Shown here: piece after piece, positions 35,958-43,737 of the stretch
Layout of the letters: the number at the start of each line of letters is the position of its first letter
Numbering within the stretch: position 1 is the stretch's first letter
The notes under the pieces: model-generated
What the model was told of the DNA's origin: nothing
The model's input: only the letters and a program-made list of their open reading frames with translations
The model's database searches: none
Program-made: the position numbers and the translations under genes
Assembly (NCBI RefSeq): GCF_019423325.1
Contig: NZ_JAHZBQ010000001.1
Location: 310,001 to 374,000 of the forward strand
Direction of reading: 5' to 3'
Length of the DNA: 64,000 nt
Source: Campylobacter sp.
Lineage (GTDB): Bacteria; Campylobacterota; Campylobacteria; Campylobacterales; Campylobacteraceae

Positions 35958-36644
35958 TCATAGCCGCATAAAGCTGTCGTCGTAGCCGCCTTCTAGCTTG
36001 CGGCGCATGTCCTCGCGCCATTTTGGCGTAAGCGTCGCAAGCCGGTTAAATTTTGCTAACAGCCCTTCATCGAGGCGATCGCCGTAAAATAGACGGTTGA
36101 GCTCCATCACGCTCATCATAGCGGGGTCGCGCTCTACGACGTAGATCTCGTCGCTCGCGCGGCACGAGCCCGCCTCCAGCACGCGGTAGTACCAGCCGGT
36201 AAGCCCGCTGCGCGCGATTTCCGCCGTCATCTCCGCGTTGCCCCAGCGCATTGAGAGCTTGTAGCAGGGCTTGCGCGGCTGGCTTACTTGCAGCACCAGC
36301 GAGCCTATGCGGTGCACATCGCCGATGCATACGTTTTGCTCGTGTAGTTCGCTGATCGTGAGGTTTTCGCCCATTGCGCCGTAAGCTAGATTTTTAAGCC
36401 CCAAAAATCTCTCCCACGCGGCGTAATTTTGCAGCGAGTTGGCAAAAATTGCCTTTTCCGTGCCGCCGTGATGCAGCGTGTCGGCTACCGCGTCGCCCTC
36501 GAACCCAAGCTCATTCGCGCGCACTTCGCCCGCTCTGGCTTGCTTGAATATCGCCGTCTCCCAGCGTTTTTTTAGAGGCTGCGTAGCGCGCTCGTCGCCG
36601 TAAGCGCGCGGCTGTCCGGTCAGTAATGCCTTTAAAATTGGCAT
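35958..36644 (-). CDS. MOSC-domain protein (YiiM-like)
   Basis: 228 residues from the chosen ATG at 36644 (AAGGAG with a 6-nt gap; a longer frame adds 18 unrelated residues). A MOSC domain is visible: GFEGDAVADTLHHGGTEKAIF, ENLTISELHEQNVCIGDVHRIGSLVLQVSQPRKPCYKL, with the conserved cysteine in PRKPCYKL. The C-terminal 60 residues match the 3-alpha domain of YiiM. In E. coli, YiiM is a molybdenum-cofactor-dependent enzyme reducing N-hydroxylated compounds. Molybdenum cofactor use agrees with the formate dehydrogenase in this window. Confidence 0.88.
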   Translation of the reverse strand: MPILKALLTGQPRAYGDERATQPLKKRWETAIFKQARAGEVRANELGFEGDAVADTLHHGGTEKAIFANSLQNYAAWERFLGLKNLAYGAMGENLTISELHEQNVCIGDVHRIGSLVLQVSQPRKPCYKLSMRWGNAEMTAEIARSGLTGWYYRVLEAGSCRASDEIYVVERDPAMMSVMELNRLFYGDRLDEGLLAKFNRLATLTPKWREDMRRKLEGGYDDSFMRL

Positions 36645-36790
36645 TTTTTGCTCCTTAAAATTTGCATCCGTTCTCCTTAGATCATAAAATTTAGGCAAGA
36701 ATTTTAGCTTGAAAAGAATTTTAAAATTCTAAATTTTGCGGCGATTTTGCGCTAAATTTCAAGTGCGAGCTTGAAATTTAGCGCGCGGCG

Positions 36791-38203
36791 TTATTTGTAG
36801 TCGTTTGCGTCGTAGCTTTTGCCGTCGTTAAAGTCGCTCAAAAGCCGCACGACGACGGGACTAAGCAGGATGATTGCGATTAAGTTTGGGATCACCATCA
36901 GTCCGTTAAACATATCGGCTAGCCCCCAAACTAGGTCGATCTTTTGCACGCTTCCTATGAATACGAATGCGACGACTAAAATTTGCAAGAGCTTGACGAA
37001 TTTTGCGCCCAGGAGGTATCGCACATTGATCTCGGCGAAGTAATACCAGCCCAAAATCGTGGTAAATGCGAAGAAAAACAGGCAGATCGCCACGAAGCCG
37101 TAGCCGCCGCTGCGACCTAAAATTTGCGATCCGAAGGCTTCTTGCACCAGCGAGATGCCCGAAAATACCGCCTTGCCGTTTTCGAAAGTGACTACGTCGG
37201 TGCTAAGCACCACGAAAACGGTGATATTAAGCACGATGAATGTATCGACGAAAACGCCCATTATGCCGAGCACGGCTTGATCTACGGGGTGTTTGACGTT
37301 CGCCGCGGCGTGTGCGTGCGGCGTCGAGCCCATGCCCGCTTCGTTTGAAAAGAGCCCGCGCGCGATGCCATATCTCATTGCAGTGGCGATCGTAGCGCCC
37401 GTAGCGCCGCCCCAGGCAGCGGATGGATCGAACGCGGCTTTGAATATCAGCGCGATGACGGATGGAATTTTATCGAAATTTGAGCCGATGATGACGAGAC
37501 CCACCAGCACGTAGCAGATCGCCATTAGTGGCACGACCTTTTCTGCTACGCGTGCGATCGCTTTGACGCCGCCGAAAAAGATGACGCAGCAGATGAGCGC
37601 CAATGCTGCGCCGCTCACCCACTTCGGGATTCCAAATGCACTGCTAAAGCCGTCTGAGATGGAGTTTGCCTGCACCATATTGCCCATGAAGCCCAAAGCA
37701 AAGATGATGGCCAGCGCAAAAAACGCCGCTAAAGGCTTGGCAAAGGGGCTTTTAAGTCCGCGGCTGATGTAAAACGCGGGCCCTCCGATCATATGTCCGC
37801 TGTCGTCCTTGGTGCGGTAAATTTGAGCCAGGCAGATCTCTGCAAAGTTCGTTGCCATGCCTAAAAACGCCGCGCACCACATCCAAAATATGGCGCCCGG
37901 TCCGCCCATTACTAACGCGGTGCTGGCGCCTACCAGGTTGCCCGTACCGACCTGCGCCGCGATTGCCGTGGCGACGGCTTGGAACGAGCTCATACCACTT
38001 TTGCCCGCAGCCTCGCCGTGCAGGGAGAAGTTGCCGAAGAGCTTGCGCGCGCCCATTCTAAATTTAAAAATCTGCACCAGGTGCAAACGCGCCGTAAAAT
38101 ACGCGCCGGTGCCGCAAAGTAGGGCGATTAGAAAGTACGGACCCCACAAAAAGGAGTTGATTGCGTCAATTGTGGCGGTGAGTTTGTCGAGAAAATTTTG
38201 CAT
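36791..38203 (-). CDS. AGCS family sodium:alanine/glycine symporter
   Basis: 470 residues, with about 11 transmembrane helices. The family signature region is clear: FQAVATAIAAQVGTGNLVGASTALVMGGPGAIFWMWCAAFLGMATNFAEICLAQIYR in pieces. A Gly-rich segment follows at HMIGGPAFYISRGL. It imports alanine or glycine with Na+ (in the family also H+). It is a solitary gene; the 228-bp region upstream contains AT-rich promoter-like sequence, but I cannot fix a box. Confidence 0.95.
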   Translation of the reverse strand: MQNFLDKLTATIDAINSFLWGPYFLIALLCGTGAYFTARLHLVQIFKFRMGARKLFGNFSLHGEAAGKSGMSSFQAVATAIAAQVGTGNLVGASTALVMGGPGAIFWMWCAAFLGMATNFAEICLAQIYRTKDDSGHMIGGPAFYISRGLKSPFAKPLAAFFALAIIFALGFMGNMVQANSISDGFSSAFGIPKWVSGAALALICCVIFFGGVKAIARVAEKVVPLMAICYVLVGLVIIGSNFDKIPSVIALIFKAAFDPSAAWGGATGATIATAMRYGIARGLFSNEAGMGSTPHAHAAANVKHPVDQAVLGIMGVFVDTFIVLNITVFVVLSTDVVTFENGKAVFSGISLVQEAFGSQILGRSGGYGFVAICLFFFAFTTILGWYYFAEINVRYLLGAKFVKLLQILVVAFVFIGSVQKIDLVWGLADMFNGLMVIPNLIAIILLSPVVVRLLSDFNDGKSYDANDYK

Positions 38204-38431
38204 GATCTTTTCCGTGAATTTAAGATGCGAAAATATATTTTAAAAACTCTTAAATTCCTATAAATCGAGGTAAATTTAAGCAAAATTTTAAAGCGTTTTT
38301 ATAATTTTACTCAAGCATTAAGCAAAGCGGTATGTGCTGTTTGCTCTGCATGCCAGCTTGCCAGATAAGCAGCTTAGAATTCGCGCCTTAGCTGTCGAAA
38401 TTTGAAAAGCAATCAACTGAAATTTTTAAGC

Positions 38432-39262
38432 CTATTCATCACCGCCGATTTTGAAAACGAACATCTTGCACGCGTTGCAAAAAGCGGGGATTAGGCTAAA
38501 GAGGCGCCCTTTGAGGCTCCAGTGGCTTTTATACATTTTTAGCATCGCGGCCTCCCTGACGAATCTGATATGCGCGCTATCCCAGTCCTGCACCTCCGCG
38601 CCGCCGCCGATGCCCATTTTAAAGGGCGCGTTTTGCATGTGCCGCATCGCGTCGTGGCGTTTGGAGTCGAATTTTCTTACCGAAAACTCGCTCATAAAGT
38701 CGCTCAGCACGTAGCCGCTAAATTTTTGCGAAAGCGCGATAAAAAATTTTTTAAATTCCTCCTTTTCAAAATACATACTCACGCCCTCTAAGATGAAGAT
38801 GTAGCCCGCGCTGCCGTGCTTTGCGACCAGCTCGTCCATCCACGATGGATCTAGCATCGAGTAGGGCAGGCTGAAGTTATTCTTTGCTTTGGGCAGCAGC
38901 GCATCGCGCACGGCTATGACGTCGGGCAGATCGAGATCGTAAAATAGGGCGCTCGGTAGGGCTTTTTGCAATCTAAGCGGGCGAGTGTCGAGCCCGGCAC
39001 CGAGCTGCACGATGATAGGGTGATCAAGCTCCGCTGCGAGCCGCAGCGTCTCGTCGTCGAAAAATTTCGCGCGGATCACGGTGCCCGTTTTGCTAAGGCG
39101 CGCGTCGTTAAATTTCGCAAAATCATAATCGATCTGTTTGACCGCGGCGCTTGAAAAGGGATCGTTTAGGATCGGATCCGCGTCTTTGAAATCCAAATGG
39201 CGCATATAGACATTGATTAGCAGCGTCTCGGAGACGTTATCTTTAAAATTTAACTTTTGCAT
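38432..39262 (-). CDS. Leucine carboxyl methyltransferase-like (PPM1/TcmP) SAM methyltransferase
   Basis: 276 residues. Family hallmarks: an initial RTKFFDD-like segment (here RAKFFDDETL), the SAM site VQLGAGLDTRPLRL, the acidic loop FYDLDLPDVIAVR, and GVSMYFEKEEFKKFF. This is the LCM/PPM1 superfamily, which methylates small molecules or protein carboxylates; the bacterial substrate is not known. A TATAAT on the minus strand at 39328-39323 would give a leader of about 54 nt. Solitary gene. Confidence 0.88.
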   Translation of the reverse strand: MQKLNFKDNVSETLLINVYMRHLDFKDADPILNDPFSSAAVKQIDYDFAKFNDARLSKTGTVIRAKFFDDETLRLAAELDHPIIVQLGAGLDTRPLRLQKALPSALFYDLDLPDVIAVRDALLPKAKNNFSLPYSMLDPSWMDELVAKHGSAGYIFILEGVSMYFEKEEFKKFFIALSQKFSGYVLSDFMSEFSVRKFDSKRHDAMRHMQNAPFKMGIGGGAEVQDWDSAHIRFVREAAMLKMYKSHWSLKGRLFSLIPAFCNACKMFVFKIGGDE

Positions 39263-39616
39263 GAAGTTTTCTTTCTTGCGGTATTATCGCGAGTAAAATT
39301 CCGCTTATTTTTAATATGCATTATTATATCCTTGCTAAATAAAATTTCAATAAAATGATATGAATTTTTATTTAGAGGTAGAATTTTAAATTCGCGCCGC
39401 GGGTTTCGGCTATAATATTGCCGCGTAAAGTTCAATTAATTTTTGAAATTTTACGCTATGTAAAGCGCGGGCGAAATTTAGAATTTTAAAAGCTATAAAA
39501 TTTATTAGCTTAGGCGACCTAGATGCGCAGCCATAGCGCGGATGGTAAATTTCATCCGCGCAGCTTTATCTTTGTCTAAATATTTCATTGTATAATTCTT
39601 AGCTTTTGGAGGTTAT
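39263..39616. promoter_or_regulatory. Divergent promoter region with a perfect inverted repeat
   Basis: 354 bp between the methyltransferase and regulator genes. Leftward -10 box TATAAT at 39328-39323. Rightward -10 box TATAAT at 39591-39596. Between them lies a perfect palindrome, arms GCGCGGATG (39536-39544) and CATCCGCGC (39553-39561) with an 8-nt AT-rich loop. It is centred about 54 bp upstream of the predicted rightward transcript start. It could be an operator or a leftover terminator hairpin. Confidence 0.6.
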
Positions 39617-40255
39617 ATGGAAAAATCGCGGCTGGGACTACTGCAAACCGAGGCTATCGCCACGCTTAGCGACGAGGAGCTTGCAATGTTCGAGCACCAA
39701 GTCATCAAAAAAGGCTATGTTTTTTATAGCGAGGCGCCTAAAGTTTTTATTTTTAAAAGCGGGCAGGCGAAGCTTTCGTTTTTTGAAGACGGCGAAGAAT
39801 TCATCATCAACTACCTAAACAAGGATAATATCACTATTCTTAATGAAATTTGCGCACTTGAGTTTTTAGAAGACAGCGAGATTTATACGATCGATGCGAG
39901 CGGACTCGGGGAGATCTTGGCAAATCGCAGCTTTTGCGAGGCGTATATAAAAATTTTAACCGAAATAATACTACTGCAGCGCAAAATCACTCGCTCCATT
40001 CTTTTTGAAAATGCAAAAGGGCGCATCGCGAGCTTTTTGATCGAGCTTGCAAACGAGCAGAATTTTCATCAAAACGGCTACAAATACGTCTTTTTGCCCT
40101 TTTCGCTAAAGGTGCTTTCATCCTTTGTGGGGCTCAAGCGTCAAAGCGCGAGTACCGCGTTTAACGAGCTTGTAAAAGATAACGTAATTCAAAAAATCAG
40201 TCAGCACGAGTTTTTGATCCTAGACTACGACAGATTGCTTAGCTACTGTGTTTAG
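39617..40255 (+). CDS. Crp/Fnr-family transcriptional regulator
   Basis: 212 residues. An N-terminal cyclic-nucleotide-binding-like beta barrel (about 20-115), a dimerisation helix (about 118-145) and a C-terminal HTH_Crp (about 160-212; LSSFVGLKRQSASTAFNELVKD). It lacks the CxxC-type N-terminal cysteine set of FNR, so it is not a canonical Fe-S oxygen sensor. In the recognition helix, the positions equal to CRP R180/E181/R185 read R/Q/T, so its DNA site should differ from TGTGA-N6-TCACA. It lies next to the 3' end of the formate hydrogenlyase operon and may control it. GGAGG precedes the ATG. Confidence 0.9.
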   Translation: MEKSRLGLLQTEAIATLSDEELAMFEHQVIKKGYVFYSEAPKVFIFKSGQAKLSFFEDGEEFIINYLNKDNITILNEICALEFLEDSEIYTIDASGLGEILANRSFCEAYIKILTEIILLQRKITRSILFENAKGRIASFLIELANEQNFHQNGYKYVFLPFSLKVLSSFVGLKRQSASTAFNELVKDNVIQKISQHEFLILDYDRLLSYCV

Positions 40256-40657
40256 GCTCGGGCTAGAGTTTTTAAAGCATTTATGCGGCTTACGCTTACG
40301 GCTTAAGCGCGAAATTTTGTCTAAAGTTACGGCGCAGAATTTTACCTAGATTTACAGCGTAAAATTTTTATCAAGAGCTTGGTTTTGGAATTTCATCCCG
40401 AATTTCGTTTAGGATTTCGTCTAAAATTTTAACTTATATAAAATTTTGGGTTGCAATCTCGTTTAAAATTTTAACACGTAATTCACTTTTGAATTTTATC
40501 CGCTATCTCAAAACGCAAAGCTTTGGAATTTTAAATTTAGCGGCAGGCTATGGAATTTAAAATTTTAAATCAAGCTGTAATTTTATGGGTTGCTATGGAA
40601 TTTAAAATTTTGGATCGAACGAAATTTTACGCATCGGAATTTTTAAAATTTAAGAAA
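40256..40657. repeat. Gene-free spacer packed with RAATTY
   Basis: About 400 bp between convergent genes. I see repeated phrases GGAATTTAAAATTTT and GAAATTTTA but no gene. Two similar blocks near 40549-40575 and 40599-40615 (TATGGAATTTAAAATTTT) are an evident recent duplication. Confidence 0.6.
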
Positions 40658-40690
40658 CTAAAAATGCGCGGCAAAGTGCCGCGCCGTATT
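40658..40690 (-). terminator. Rho-independent terminator of the hyf-focA operon
   Basis: On the minus strand a perfect 8-bp stem (GCGCGGCA / TGCCGCGC) with a 3-nt loop, CTT, is followed by ATTTTTAG. It lies 30 bp beyond the focA stop codon. Confidence 0.8.
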
Positions 40691-40719
40691 TTGATTATAT
40701 CGTGCTGAAGCGCGATAGA

Positions 40720-41583
40720 TTAGTCTTTCTTTTTCATATCGTATTTATTGACCATAAATCCGACCAAGCCTACGAAAAATAGACCGCCGCAGATGTTACC
40801 TAGCGTAACCGGGATCATATTTTTAACGATGAAATTTCCCCAGTTTATTGAATCTATTTGAGCCGCCGTTACGCCGTGAAGTGAGCTTGCAAGAGCATTT
40901 ACATCGCCACCTGCAGCCGCAAGATAGTGGCCTTTAGCGATGATGCCTTCAGTTAGGATAAACATATTTGCCACGCAGTGTTCCATCGAGCAGGCTACGA
41001 ATGCGCCGATCATCCACATAATTGCAAAGAATTTACCCGATAGATTACTCTCGCTGGTCGCAGTCCAGATAGACATACATACAAACACGTTACAAAAAAT
41101 TCCGCGGATGAATAGCTCATGAAAAGGTGCGTTTATTTTGCCTGCTGCTGCAGGAATGAAGTGCTGCAAGATGTAGCCATCATATTTAAGCGGAAGTCCT
41201 GAGTAATAATACATATACGCGATTAACGCGCCGCCTACGAAGTTAAAGCACCAAACGATAGCCCAATAGCCGATTGTTTTACCTAGCGGTAATTTGCCGT
41301 CGGCAGCAGGTACACCCGTTAAAACCGAGCTGGTAAATAGATGCCCACCGTAAAAAACCACCATCATCAGACCGCAGCTAAAGGTAATACCGCCGATGAA
41401 ATTCGATAAGCCAATAGATTGCTTTTCAGCCATTCCGACGGTCGAGTGAGCCCAGAAAATATCACCCATAGCGATTGCAGCGCCCGCCATTATAGCTAGA
41501 AAAATTATGCTAATTAGCGGGGTGTGCGCCTTGTGTTGCATCGAACTAGATACCGCTTGCGCGGTTTCTGCAGGATTTAACAT
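40720..41583 (-). CDS. focA: Formate channel FocA (FNT family)
   Basis: 287 residues with six transmembrane helices. The FNT signatures are visible: GGHLFTSSVLTG (the helix-breaking loop), ANMFILTEGI and the gating-histidine segment ACSMEHCVANM. FocA moves formate and formic acid across the inner membrane, bidirectionally according to pH. It is the last gene of the operon, 3' of the hydrogenase maturation protease (0-bp gap), so formate import or export is linked to the formate hydrogenlyase made here. A terminator follows. Confidence 0.95.
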   Translation of the reverse strand: MLNPAETAQAVSSSMQHKAHTPLISIIFLAIMAGAAIAMGDIFWAHSTVGMAEKQSIGLSNFIGGITFSCGLMMVVFYGGHLFTSSVLTGVPAADGKLPLGKTIGYWAIVWCFNFVGGALIAYMYYYSGLPLKYDGYILQHFIPAAAGKINAPFHELFIRGIFCNVFVCMSIWTATSESNLSGKFFAIMWMIGAFVACSMEHCVANMFILTEGIIAKGHYLAAAGGDVNALASSLHGVTAAQIDSINWGNFIVKNMIPVTLGNICGGLFFVGLVGFMVNKYDMKKKD

Positions 41584-42036
41584 TTACTCCTCCTCATTTA
41601 AATTTGAATCAATTTCTAAGATACGCTCATAAGCTTTTTGCGCACTTTTTTTTGCGCTCTCGCTCAGTCCTTCTTTAAAATCAAGGACGTTATCGAGCAA
41701 CACGCTAATGCCCAAAAACAACGTCTTTGGGCAAATTTTGCGCAGATAGCTTAGAAGCACCGGCGTAGGCAGGTTATGCGTCGAGTAGATATAGTCGCGA
41801 TCGTTGCTGAGGTCGAAAAATTCTATCTTATCCTCATCAAAGCCGCTCATCGCATCTACTACGATCAGAATTTCAGGGGCGAATTCCCTAAGTGCTGCAA
41901 ATTCGTTTTCGGGCACATCCTGCCCGTAAAAAACGCGCCAGTCTTTTAGATTCGCCTCGACTATTCGCCCCGTTTCATTGCCCACGTCGTCGTCGCCGCG
42001 AAGGGGATTGCCGATACAAAGCAACGCCTTTCGCAT
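41584..42036 (-). CDS. hycI: Hydrogenase 3/4 maturation endopeptidase HycI
   Basis: Cuts the C-terminal tail off the hydrogenase large subunit after nickel insertion. 150 residues. The family start LLCIGNPLRGDDDVG is present. The Ni-binding residues of HycI align to Asp15/16, Asp61 (IVVDAMS) and His87 (STHNLP). The ATG at 42036 overlaps the hycH stop (TGATG) and has AAGGA upstream; a TTG one codon earlier is the other possibility. Its substrate is the HyfG product of the same operon. Confidence 0.92.
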   Translation of the reverse strand: MRKALLCIGNPLRGDDDVGNETGRIVEANLKDWRVFYGQDVPENEFAALREFAPEILIVVDAMSGFDEDKIEFFDLSNDRDYIYSTHNLPTPVLLSYLRKICPKTLFLGISVLLDNVLDFKEGLSESAKKSAQKAYERILEIDSNLNEEE

Positions 42037-42380
42037 CAAAAATCCTTCCTTAGCACGAAATATCCTTCGCGCATATTTTTTAGCAGATCTTTAAGCTCAC
42101 ATTCGCAAAGCTGAGGGATTAGCTTGGCTGCGTGCTCGGCAAAAATTTCAATCTCGAAATACTTGCTTAGGTTACCGATCTTAAATTTAACGTAGTCGCC
42201 CGAGTTCTCGACGATGCGTTTAAATTCTTCATCGTCTATCTCAAGTACCTTTTCGCTAAAATCTATCGTACCTACGCCGTGACCGACGCAGGTGGAAAAA
42301 ACCTTGATATCCTTTAGCTCTTTAGGTAAATTTTCGTTTTCGTCCATATGCCGCTTTGTAAGCTTAAAAACCTCAATCAT
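42036..42380 (-). CDS. hycH: Formate hydrogenlyase maturation protein HycH/HyfJ
   Basis: 114 residues, shorter than E. coli HycH (136). The core segment FSTCVGHGVGTIDFSEKVL matches the YSLAIGHHLGVID motif of E. coli HycH, and a later KYFEIEI corresponds to its KYGEIVI. The role in E. coli is a chaperone-like step in assembly of the formate hydrogenlyase hydrogenase, not fully understood. ATGA overlap with hyfI and TGATG with hycI. Confidence 0.82.
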   Translation of the reverse strand: MIEVFKLTKRHMDENENLPKELKDIKVFSTCVGHGVGTIDFSEKVLEIDDEEFKRIVENSGDYVKFKIGNLSKYFEIEIFAEHAAKLIPQLCECELKDLLKNMREGYFVLRKDF

Positions 42381-43201
42381 CGTTTACTCCAGACCTCTTT
42401 TTGCGGATCGATCTTAAATTCTTCCGTAGCGCGGGCGTATTTTAGATATACGTCATTGTGCAATAGTGCCATGCACTCCGCGTATCTAGGATCCTCTTCG
42501 GTATGGATAGCGTTAAGTAAAGCCTCGCGAGAAGCTTTTGGATCGTGAACGTCAGATGAGGTTTTGATCGCATCCATATATTTTGCAAATAAAACTCTTC
42601 CGAAAATATAGCTCATCAGCCTCTTAGCTTCAGCTTGCAGATCGCGCTCGAATAAAATATCGCCGATAACTGAACTCTTAACCGGTGGCGGAAGAGTGCT
42701 ATCTTGCTCGTAGCTCTTCTTTTGAAGCTTTTGATCGATGATGCCAAGCGCCATGCCAAGACCATAGATGATGCTAGCAGGATGCGGAGGGCAGCCGGGG
42801 ATATAAACATCTACCGGTACAATTTTATCGATACCACTCCATACGCTATATGCGTCGTGAAAAATTCCACCAGTGCTTCCGCACGCTCCCAGAGCCACTA
42901 CGATCTTAGGATCAGGTGCAGCCTCATAAGCGCGAAGCAGTGGATAATACATCTGGCGGGTAACCGGACCGGTGCAGACTAAGATATCTGCGTGGCGAGG
43001 GTTAGCTACAAGTTTAAATCCGAAGCGCTCCGGATCCCACATCGGCGTGATAGAAGCAAAAATTTCGATTTCACAGCCGTTGCAACTTCCGCAGTCGATA
43101 CGATAAACGCTGAAGCTTCGTTTGATATTTTTCAAAAGCTCCAATTTTGCGGTTAGATCGTTTGCGTTTTTAATATTTTCGGGGACTTGATACAAACTCA
43201 T
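42377..43201 (-). CDS. hyfI: Hydrogenase-4 small subunit HyfI (NuoB-like)
   Basis: 274 residues. Carries the proximal [4Fe-4S] cluster next to the NiFe site. The four ligand motifs are seen: DCGSCNGCEIE, LVCTGPVTRQM followed by ALGACGSTGG, and PGCPPHPASI. Homologous to NuoB of complex I and HycG. It has an extended C-terminal 110 residues of helical sequence beyond the core, longer than E. coli HyfI. Overlaps hyfH by ATGA. Confidence 0.95.
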   Translation of the reverse strand: MSLYQVPENIKNANDLTAKLELLKNIKRSFSVYRIDCGSCNGCEIEIFASITPMWDPERFGFKLVANPRHADILVCTGPVTRQMYYPLLRAYEAAPDPKIVVALGACGSTGGIFHDAYSVWSGIDKIVPVDVYIPGCPPHPASIIYGLGMALGIIDQKLQKKSYEQDSTLPPPVKSSVIGDILFERDLQAEAKRLMSYIFGRVLFAKYMDAIKTSSDVHDPKASREALLNAIHTEEDPRYAECMALLHNDVYLKYARATEEFKIDPQKEVWSKR

Positions 43202-43737
43202 TTTATTGCCTCCTCTATACCTTTGGTCACTCTTTCGACCGATTGGGCCTTTTTACACTCGGGGCAGATATAGAGGTACTTTTTAGCTTCTTCCAATCTG
43301 CCCGGGAGTAAATTTGCCGTGCTTAGCTTCTCTAGCGTGTAGTTGATGAGCCTTTTTGGGGTCATCGGCTTGCCGCAGCAGCTGCATTTCTCCATCTCAA
43401 GCTCGCCGTGTTGGATAAGCGCGCTTTTATCAAATTTTACCGCTAGCTCAAAGCTATTGCCTAGCCTTACCGCTCCCGTAGGGCATACCTCGTCGCAGCG
43501 ACCGCAAAATATGCAGCGTCCGCAATCAAATTCCCAAATAAGCTTGGTTTGGGCTTCGTTCATCTTAAGCTCGATCGCATTAGATGGGCAGGCGATTCCG
43601 CACGCAGCACAGCCTATGCAAAGCTCATAGGTATATTCAGGCTGCCCGCGAAAATTCTCGGGCACGATGTATGGCTCAAACGGATAAGCATAGGTCGCCT
43701 TACCATATTTTTCGGTAATGTCGAATAATTTCATCAT
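43198..43737 (-). CDS. hyfH: Hydrogenase-4 ferredoxin-like subunit HyfH (NuoI-like)
   Basis: 179 residues. Two [4Fe-4S] motifs at about residues 41-52 (CIGCAACGIACP) and 74-88 (CGRCIFCGRCDEVCP). The C-terminal part adds two CxxC pairs (KCSCCGKPM, ICPECKKA) that may bind zinc or rubredoxin-type iron, as in HycF. It passes electrons from the HyfA/FdhF side to HyfI. Coupled by ATGA to hyfG and hyfI. Confidence 0.93.
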   Translation of the reverse strand: MMKLFDITEKYGKATYAYPFEPYIVPENFRGQPEYTYELCIGCAACGIACPSNAIELKMNEAQTKLIWEFDCGRCIFCGRCDEVCPTGAVRLGNSFELAVKFDKSALIQHGELEMEKCSCCGKPMTPKRLINYTLEKLSTANLLPGRLEEAKKYLYICPECKKAQSVERVTKGIEEAIK

